Assembly: GCA_027494055.1 (NCBI GenBank)
Contig: JAOSJO010000023.1
Location: forward strand, 62,001 to 126,000
DNA length: 64,000 nt
Reading direction: 5' to 3'
Source of the DNA: Anaerolineae bacterium
GTDB taxonomy: Bacteria > Chloroflexota > Anaerolineae > Aggregatilineales > JAFGMM01
The translations under genes and the position numbers were made by a program. This document shows positions 58,423 through 64,000 of this stretch, piece after piece. Position 1 is the stretch's first letter. Every line of letters begins with the position of its first letter. Below the pieces are notes generated by a model. That model was not told the DNA's origin and ran no database searches. It worked only from the letters and a program-made list of their open reading frames with translations.

Positions 58423-58791
58423 CTATAGCCACTCGGCGGGAACGGTGCGCTCGCTCGCCATGGCGCCCGTGTTGACCGTGGATTTCGGCTCGATCAACAC
58501 GATGTGCACTTCATCCTCGGCGACGGGCATGTGCTCGACGCCGCGCGGGATGATGACGAACTCGCCCGGCTCCAGCCAGAGGTCACGGTCGCGCAGCTTG
58601 ATAAGCAGCCGGCCACTGACCACGAGGAACAGCTCGTCCTCGTTCTCGTGCTGGTGCCAGATGAATTCGCCCTTGAGCTTGACGACTTTCACGAAGAAGT
58701 CGTTCAGTTCGCCGACAATCTTGGGACGCCAGTGCTCGTCGAAGCGACTCAGCGCCTCGGCAAGATTGACCTTTTCTATCGAGCGCTCCAT
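58423..58791 (-). CDS. Cupin-fold protein
   Basis: 122 residues, small single-domain cupin. GEFIWHQHENEDELFLVVSG gives the first metal-binding motif (HxH, Glu) and LEPGEFVIIPRGVEHMPVAE the second (His). Start ATG 58791 (MERSIEKVNLAEALSRF) with TGGAG upstream. Such proteins often bind or isomerise small ligands or mannose-type sugars; the actual substrate is unknown. It has its own TATAAT at 58857-58862. Confidence 0.82.
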   Translation of the reverse strand: MERSIEKVNLAEALSRFDEHWRPKIVGELNDFFVKVVKLKGEFIWHQHENEDELFLVVSGRLLIKLRDRDLWLEPGEFVIIPRGVEHMPVAEDEVHIVLIEPKSTVNTGAMASERTVPAEWL

Positions 58792-58856
58792 GTAACACTC
58801 CATAGCCAGCAGGCAAGCGCAGACACACAGCCCCGCCGCACCATGCACACGATGCC

Positions 58857-58862
58857 ATTATA
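58857..58862 (-). promoter_or_regulatory. -10 element TATAAT for the cupin gene
   Basis: Perfect TATAAT on the minus strand, 66 bp before the cupin start and 19 bp after the kinase stop. No clear -35. Confidence 0.4.
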
Positions 58863-58880
58863 AACGCGGGAGAAGTTACA

Positions 58881-60365
58881 TCATTCCGGTGCGGTCGGCA
58901 GCACCACCGAGAACGTGCTGCCGCGCCCCGGCTCGCTCACCGCCGTGAGGGTGCCGCCGTGCGCCTCGGCCACGGTGCGCGCGATGAACAGCCCCAGCCC
59001 CAGGCCGCGCGGGTCCAGGCGGCGGCCCTCTGGCGTGACAGGCTCGCCGCGATAGTACGGCTCGAAGATGTGGGCCAGGTCATCCGGGGCAATGCCGACG
59101 CCCGTGTCGGCAATGTCGATGACGGCATGGCCGTAGATCAGCTCGCCCAGCGTGACCGTGACGCTGCCGCCGCGCAGCGTGTACTTGATCGCGTTGTCCA
59201 GCAGGTGGCCCAGCGCCCAGCGCAGCCGCCGCGCGTCGCCCAGCACGCGGAGGTTGGGATCGAGCATGTAGGTCTGAAGCTCAAGGCCAGCGGCGCGGAA
59301 GCGCGGCTTGTACATGTCGAGCGTTTCCCAGAGCAGCGGCTGCATGCTTAGCGGTTCCTTGCGCACGCTGAACGCGCCGACCAGCATCTCTGAGATGTCG
59401 AGCAGATCGCAGATCATCCCGTCCAGCAGGAGGACGTTGCGGTTGATCGTGCCGAAGAAGTTGTAGCCGGGCGTCTCCGGTGGGAACGTCTCGCTGAGCA
59501 CGTCGCTCGCGCCCTTGATCGCCGTCAGTGGGGTGCGCAGCTCGTGCGACACCTGCGTGATGAGCTGGTCCTTCAGGCGCGTCGCCAGCGCCTCGCGCGT
59601 CACGTCGCGGATGACGACCACCGTGCCGAGTTCGTCGCCGGCCAGCGTGGCGACGGCGGCGGCCTCGGCCTCCAGCACGCGCCCCCCCTCGGTATCGATC
59701 TGCACGCGCTTGCGCGCCGCAAGCTGCGCGCCCAGCGGCTTGCTCGCGTCGAGGTCCACGACGAGTTGGGAGAAATCGCTGCGCCAGAAGCCGTCCTCAG
59801 AGCCGAGCATCTGGAACGCCGCGCGGTTGAACATCACGATGCGCGCGCGCCGGTCGAGCATGACCACGCCATCGACCATGCTGGCGAGCAGCGCATCGAG
59901 GCGGGCCAGTTCTTCGTCGTGCGTGCGCACCGCGAGGTCAAGCTGCCGGCTCCGTTCGTGCAGGCGGCCCACCATCACGTCGAAACAACGCCCCAGGGTG
60001 CCGATCTCGTCATCGGCCACGAACCCGGTGCGCTGCGAAAGGTCGCCCTCCGCGACCGTTTCCGCGACGCGGAGCAGCGTCCGCAGGCGGCGCGCGGCGG
60101 GCGTGGTGACGATATACCCCACGACGAGCGTCACCGCCGCCGCAACCACGAACAACACCGCGAAGAGGATCAGCGCCGTGCGCGCCCAGTCGTCGGCGCG
60201 GTCCAGTTGCAGGTTGAAGATCACCAGCGTGAGCGCGAGCGCGCCGACAACCGCGATCACCAGCGCCGAGAGCAGCAGGAACAGAATCGTCCGCGCCCGG
60301 AGCGAGGAGAGGAATCTCTGCCGGCCCTCCGCCTGTTCGCTGCGGCGTATCACCATCTCTGCCAT
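58881..60365 (-). CDS. Histidine kinase (two TM, HAMP, PAS, HisKA, HATPase)
   Basis: 494 residues, intact. Two closely spaced helices (LFLLLSALVIAVVGALALTL and TALILFAVLFVVAAAVTLVV) are followed by a HAMP linker (RLRTLLRVAETVAEGDLSQR), a PAS domain (LDALLASMVDGVVMLDRRAR ... FNRAAFQMLG), H-box ITQVSHELRTPLTAIKGASD, and HATPase motifs LLDNAIKYTLRGG, IADTGVGIAPDDLAHIFEPY and LGLGLFIARTVAEAHGG. The extracytoplasmic loop is very short, so the sensor is probably intramembrane or cytoplasmic. No response regulator is adjacent. Confidence 0.9.
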   Translation of the reverse strand: MAEMVIRRSEQAEGRQRFLSSLRARTILFLLLSALVIAVVGALALTLVIFNLQLDRADDWARTALILFAVLFVVAAAVTLVVGYIVTTPAARRLRTLLRVAETVAEGDLSQRTGFVADDEIGTLGRCFDVMVGRLHERSRQLDLAVRTHDEELARLDALLASMVDGVVMLDRRARIVMFNRAAFQMLGSEDGFWRSDFSQLVVDLDASKPLGAQLAARKRVQIDTEGGRVLEAEAAAVATLAGDELGTVVVIRDVTREALATRLKDQLITQVSHELRTPLTAIKGASDVLSETFPPETPGYNFFGTINRNVLLLDGMICDLLDISEMLVGAFSVRKEPLSMQPLLWETLDMYKPRFRAAGLELQTYMLDPNLRVLGDARRLRWALGHLLDNAIKYTLRGGSVTVTLGELIYGHAVIDIADTGVGIAPDDLAHIFEPYYRGEPVTPEGRRLDPRGLGLGLFIARTVAEAHGGTLTAVSEPGRGSTFSVVLPTAPE

Positions 60366-60499
60366 GCCGCTGATCCCTAAACTTACAATCCAGCTTCACC
60401 CTTTATCATATCACTGGCGTGCGTCACGCTGCGTGCAAAGAGGTATTGATCGGGTTAATGCGTCGATACAATTTGGTTCGAGTTTTACTGGAAACAAAA

Positions 60500-60519
60500 A
60501 GGCAAGGCATGCCTTGCCT
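60500..60519. repeat. Perfect 20-bp palindrome
   Basis: AGGCAAGGCATGCCTTGCCT is fully self-complementary. It lies 34 bp after the end of the restored PD-(D/E)XK-like gene, in a 187-bp gap otherwise without genes. It could be a terminator stem or a REP-type unit. Confidence 0.8.
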
Positions 60520-60552
60520 CTACTGGACAATGAGCCTCTGGGCCGTGCTGCC

Positions 60553-60988
60553 TCACTCCAATTCCAGCGATTCCCAACGATCTTTGAATGGCTCAAGGTT
60601 TTTCACGCTCACCATTCGGGGTTGTTCCGCCTTACGTCTGGATGCGTCCGCAGATATTCCTCCCGCTCGGCGGCGCTTATCTTGCTACTTGTTCAGATGG
60701 CACAACAAAGAAGTCAATGGGGCCTTCAGGTTGTTTGATGTAGACAAATACGAATGGATTCTCTGATGCATCCACATTTTCAGGGACATGATACAGATCA
60801 CCACCGCGTCTTGTCTTGACCTGTATGGCGGCTTGTCGCCCATTCTTTGGATTCAAACAGAAAATATCAACCTTCGGGTAGTTCTTAAGCGTGAGTGACG
60901 CTACATAGCCTCGCAGACAGAGATGCCCTGCAACCAGAAACTCGCCCGCAAGCGCAGTAAGCGTTTTATCAATATGCGATTTTGCCAT
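60553..60988 (-). CDS. PD-(D/E)XK-like small protein, AT-rich (two frameshifts)
   Basis: About 145 residues. MAKSHIDKTLTALAGEFLVA, YPKVDIFCLNPKNG and AAIQVKTRRGGDLYHVP give a spacing E...D...QVK like restriction-endonuclease-like folds. After the breaks (near 60690, one A; near 60600, one G in GG) the frame resumes ISAAEREEYLRTHPDVR and LEPFKDRWESLELE, a normal family C-terminus, and stops at 60553. Composition is AT-richer than neighbours, suggesting transfer. A near-consensus promoter sits upstream. Role unknown; a nuclease or toxin is possible. Confidence 0.6.
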
Positions 60989-61030
60989 TTAGTCCCTCTT
61001 GGTTATTAATCTCCCCTTTACCATATAGCC

Positions 61031-61059
61031 AGTATATGCCACATCACGGATAATGTCAA
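61031..61059 (-). promoter_or_regulatory. Strong promoter TTGACA-N17-TATACT for the PD-(D/E)XK-like gene
   Basis: Minus-strand TTGACA (61054-61059) and TATACT (61031-61036) with exactly 17 bp between them; about 43 bp before the start at 60988, which has a GAGGG ribosome site. It is one of the best promoter matches in the window. Confidence 0.65.
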
Positions 61060-61095
61060 CACAGAACCCTTCCAATACTAATATGCCTGTTAATT

Positions 61096-62587
61096 TCAAT
61101 CGGCGACAGCATGAAACGTCGGCTTGAGCGCCGGGTAAAGCTCCCGATACTGGAGCGTGCAGCCCGGCGTAGACCTCGTGCCGGCCGGCGTCGGGCCGGG
61201 TTGCGCTGGTGATCCGCACCGTCGCGTCGCACGCAGCCGGCACGTCGGACCAGACGCCCGCGCCGACCCCGGCAAGGAGCGCCGCGCCGTAGGCCGCGCC
61301 CTCGGTCACGTTGACCGTCACCAGCTCCGCGCCGAGCACGTCCGCCAGGATTTGCCGCCACAGCGCGCTCCTGACGCCGCCGCCAGAGGCGCGCAATTGC
61401 GTCACGTCGGCGACGCCCATCGCCTTCACCAGCGCGAAGCTATCTGCGAGGCCGAACGCCACCCCTTCGAGCACGGCGCGCGTGAGGTGCGCCATCGTGT
61501 GCCGCACCGTCAGGCCCACGAACGCGCCACGCGCCAGCGGGTCGGGGTGCGGCGTGCGCTCGCCCGTGAGGTACGGCAGGAAGAACAGCCCCTCGCCGCC
61601 CGGCGGGATCGCCTCCGCGGGCGCGAGCAGCGTGTCGAAGTCAACGCCGGGGGCGAACTGATCGCGGTACCACTGGAGGCTGCCGGCGGCGGAGAGCATC
61701 ACACCCATCAGATGCCACGCGCCCGGCACGGCGTGGCAGAAGGCGTGCAGCCGGCCCTGCGGCTCGATGACCGGGCGGTCGGTGGGGACGAAGACCACGC
61801 CCGACGTGCCGACCGTCAGCGCGGCCACGCCCGGCCTGACCGCGCCCACGCCGACCGCCCCCGCCGCCTGGTCGCCGCCGCCGCCGACGATGGGCGTCCC
61901 CGCTGCGAGGCCGGTCAGCGCCGCCGCCTCGGCAGAGACGACGCTCGTCACCTGCGGCCCCTCGTGCGTCGGGGGCAGCCACGCGGCCGGGATGTCGAGC
62001 GCCTCCAGCACCTCGCGCGACCATTGCCGCTTCTTCACGTCGAGCAGCATCGTCCCAGCCGCGCCGGCCAGGTCGGTCGCATACGCGCCGCTCAGCCGGT
62101 ACCGGATGTAGTCCTTCGGCAGGAGGATCTGCGCAACCCTGGCGTAGACCTCCGGCTCATGCTCGCGCACCCAGATGATCTTCGGCGCGGTGAAGCCCGT
62201 CAGCGCCGGGTTGCCAGTGAGTTCGAGGAGCCGGTCAAACCCGACCGTCTCCGTGATCCACGCGCACTGCGCCCCGGTGCGCTGGTCGTTCCACAGGATC
62301 GCCGGGCGCAGCACCTTGCCCTCGGCGTCGAGCAACACCAGGCCGTGCATCTGCCCGGTCAGGCCCACGCCGGCAATATCCCTGCCCAGGACGCCCGCCT
62401 CTTTCAGCGCGCCCTGAATGCTCGACACCGTGCCCGACCACCATTCCAGCGGGTCCTGCTCCGACCAGAGCGGCTGCGGCGTGCTTAACTTGAGCGGGTG
62501 CGTGACGCTGGCGAGCACTTCACCTTTTTCGTCAACAATGAGCGCTTTCGCGCCCGTGGTCGAAATGTCGATCCCAAGCAGGGCCAT
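61096..62587 (-). CDS. xylB: Xylulokinase, FGGY family (one frameshift near the end)
   Basis: About 497 residues, sugar kinase making D-xylulose-5-phosphate. MALLGIDISTTGAKALIVDE (ATP phosphate-1), GLTGQMHGLVLLDAEGKVLR, AILWNDQRTGAQC (substrate site), IVGGGGDQAAGAVGVGAV with the catalytic GGxDQ and LRASGGGVRSALWRQILADV (FGGY signature). The break near 61160 shifts the end; the other frame reads QYRELYPALKPTFHAVAD and stops at 61096, the typical XylB tail. Start ATG 62587 (AAGGAGAG upstream) rather than 62635. There is no xylose isomerase beside it. Confidence 0.9.
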
Positions 62588-62671
62588 CGTTCTCTCCTTC
62601 GTGTGTTGTGCAAGCCCTACGCGAAAACGAGGCAAGCCTGACGTCTCATGCCCTGTGCGAGCACGACGCGA

Positions 62672-63649
62672 TCACTCCAGAGGCGTGTAGAAGCCGGAGA
62701 CGACAACCGAGACCGCGTCCACCTGTTCCCCACCGGCGAACGGTTCAGGCACCCTGAAGCGGAATTCAACCGACTCGCCGCTGGCGATGACCAGGTAATC
62801 GCCATCGCGCTCGGCCACTTTGGCGGCGACATCGGGTGCGCCTTCCGCGCGCACCCTGACACCGCCAACCAGGACGTAGAGTTCGTCGATGAACGAAATC
62901 TCTTCCCTTTCCTCGCTCACTCGAAGCACGATGGAGTCGCCAACAACGCTGACAGGCCCCAGGGGGCTGATCTCGGTTCGCTCGCTTTGCCTTCCGCGAA
63001 CGTCCCTGAGAATCTCCGTCCGGCGCTCAAAAGCGTGGCCGTTGTAAACGTACAGCCACGGGCACGCCCAGCCGTCTGCATCGGTCAGCAGGTAATCGAG
63101 CGAGACCGTCTTGCCACGCTCGATAATGACTTGCTGGTAATCGTCGGTGGATGCGCCGCCTCCTGTGATGCCCGGCCACAGGATGGCGTCCTCTCCGTGT
63201 CCGCCCTCCTCCCGGCTGACGGACGCCGCGATGAAAACAACTGCGACGCCATAGTTCCCCGGTTCGAACGCCCCTACGAAGTGGCCCTCCGGAGCGTGAT
63301 ACAGGTAATCCAAAGCCCAGGCGATCTCCTCACTGCCGTCCTCCAACAGCGGATCGCCGGGATTGGTGGGGAAACGGAGCCTCGAAAAAACTTCGTTTGG
63401 GCGGACCCTGCTTGTTTCCTTTTCAGGCATGACAAGGACAAAATGCCTGATATTCTCCGCCTGTCTTGAGTAACCAAACGTCTCGACGTAGAAATCGTCG
63501 TTGTAGTCGATGTCCACTTCCAAGAACCCGGCGTTGAGAACGGCCGGCCACCAGGTGGGGAAAAGCGTGACCGGGCACGCGACGATGAACACAATCACGG
63601 GCGTGAATACCGCCATCATCCGCACCCAGCGAGTCAGTCGGCGCCGCAT
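62672..63649 (-). CDS. Hypothetical membrane-anchored extracytoplasmic protein
   Basis: 325 residues, unrecognised. Start ATG 63649 (MRRRLTRWVRMMAVFTPVIV) gives a basic N-terminus and one membrane helix (VFTPVIVFIVACPVTLF), so the rest is probably outside. The mature part is beta-rich and acidic (IVLRVSEEREEISFIDELYV; VEFRFRVPEPF), with no catalytic motif I can name. The sequence VACPVTLF is lipobox-like, but its Pro after the Cys makes lipidation uncertain. It lies between thioredoxin reductase and xylulokinase without an obvious operon link. Confidence 0.7.
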   Translation of the reverse strand: MRRRLTRWVRMMAVFTPVIVFIVACPVTLFPTWWPAVLNAGFLEVDIDYNDDFYVETFGYSRQAENIRHFVLVMPEKETSRVRPNEVFSRLRFPTNPGDPLLEDGSEEIAWALDYLYHAPEGHFVGAFEPGNYGVAVVFIAASVSREEGGHGEDAILWPGITGGGASTDDYQQVIIERGKTVSLDYLLTDADGWACPWLYVYNGHAFERRTEILRDVRGRQSERTEISPLGPVSVVGDSIVLRVSEEREEISFIDELYVLVGGVRVRAEGAPDVAAKVAERDGDYLVIASGESVEFRFRVPEPFAGGEQVDAVSVVVSGFYTPLE

Positions 63650-63762
63650 GATCAACCTCCTCACGCACAGAACTGAGACAGCCAACTGGGGGCGTCTCAG
63701 TCGCCGCCCGGTTCTGATTGGTCAGCGGACGATTGCGGCTGGTCTTTCCGAAGTGCGCCCGG

Positions 63763-64000
63763 TTACGCGGTGCGCACGCCGGCGCCGGTCGGCTCAGCCA
63801 CGTCGCCCTGCGCGGCCATCCAGCGCTCGCACGCCATCGCCGCCGCGCACCCCTGCCCGACCGAGGTCGCGACCTGCCGCCACATCGGGTCCATGATCTC
63901 GCCCGCAGCGAACACGCCCTCGACGCTCGTCATCATGTGCTGGTTGACGATCACGTAGCCGTGATTGCCCATTTCCAACTGGCCCTCAAACAGGGTGTTG
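63763..64000 (-). CDS. trxB: Thioredoxin reductase-like flavoprotein, C-terminal part (cut by window)
   Basis: Only the last 78 codons are in the window. [20 protein letters not shown] and [20 protein letters not shown] match the C-terminal FAD-binding end of thioredoxin reductases (GVFAAGDxxD...RQ...A...G..AA). The usual Asp in AGD is Glu here. The redox-active CxxC is beyond the window edge, so a ferredoxin- or other-type reductase of the same fold cannot be excluded. Confidence 0.85.
   Translation of the reverse strand, partial: NTLFEGQLEMGNHGYVIVNQHMMTSVEGVFAAGEIMDPMWRQVATSVGQGCAAAMACERWMAAQGDVAEPTGAGVRTA

Noticed and set aside
60419..60766. 115-residue plus-strand ORF near the palindrome
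   Set aside because: It overlaps the conserved PD-(D/E)XK-like frame and has no recognisable domain.
1..64000. CRISPR array, prophage or intact insertion sequence
   Set aside because: No regularly spaced direct repeats, integrase, capsid or transposase frames were seen; only short hairpin repeats.

Overview
The window is GC-rich bacterial chromosome with densely packed operons. Gene content suggests a Chloroflexota (Anaerolineae-like) bacterium: a large multi-GAF histidine kinase, archaeal-type class I aldolases beside an aldehyde:ferredoxin oxidoreductase, GH38/GH2 mannosidases, a B12-dependent mutase subunit with MeaB, and nucleotidyltransferase/radical-SAM/glycosyltransferase clusters. 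This assignment is an inference from gene content; there is no rRNA or marker phylogeny here.

About half of the genes are broken by single-base frameshifts. Most of the breaks I could localise lie in runs of G or C, and undoing one homopolymer indel restores a full-length conserved protein. I treat these as probable sequencing or assembly errors and annotate whole genes across the breaks. Three loci look really decayed: a sugar ABC permease tail (7600-7830), a uroporphyrinogen decarboxylase-like gene missing its middle (7935-8572) and a HicA stub (53072-53170).

Layout. 1-9.7 kb: short UvrA paralogue, double-HTH MerR regulator, beta- and alpha-mannosidase, permease remnant, two UroD-like methyltransferase-type genes. 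10-19.5 kb: cell-surface glycan genes (two GT4, a GT2, O-antigen ligase, membrane mannosyltransferase-like protein, MurJ, Wzx-like flippase). 19.5-28.2 kb: one minus-strand operon of eight genes, mostly coupled by ATGA overlaps: nucleotidyltransferase, three cobalamin-binding-type radical SAM enzymes, three methyltransferases and a SPASM radical SAM enzyme. 28.5-35.3 kb: sulfatase, adenosine deaminase, membrane histidine kinase with four GAF domains. 35.6-42.6 kb: methylmalonyl-CoA mutase B12 subunit with MeaB, PRPP synthetase, TIM-barrel isomerase, secreted hydrolase, WYL regulator, CtpA protease. 42.8-48.6 kb: SF1 helicase-like protein, 12-repeat cysteine-rich lipoprotein, AAA-type ATPase, soluble SPFH-like protein. 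48.8-52.8 kb: operon of two class I aldolase homologues and an AOR, the second aldolase fused to a four-cluster ferredoxin domain. 52.8-57.5 kb: HicB antitoxin, AT-richer orphan gene, second glycan cluster (GT2, radical SAM, polysaccharide deacetylase, GT2). 57.5-64 kb: guanylate kinase, cupin, histidine kinase, PD-(D/E)XK-like protein, xylulokinase, membrane-anchored orphan, thioredoxin reductase (cut by the window edge).

The most unusual systems are the aldolase-ferredoxin fusion with AOR, where an aldolase-produced aldehyde might be oxidised directly onto Fe-S clusters, and the eight-gene radical SAM/methyltransferase operon next to surface-glycan export genes.
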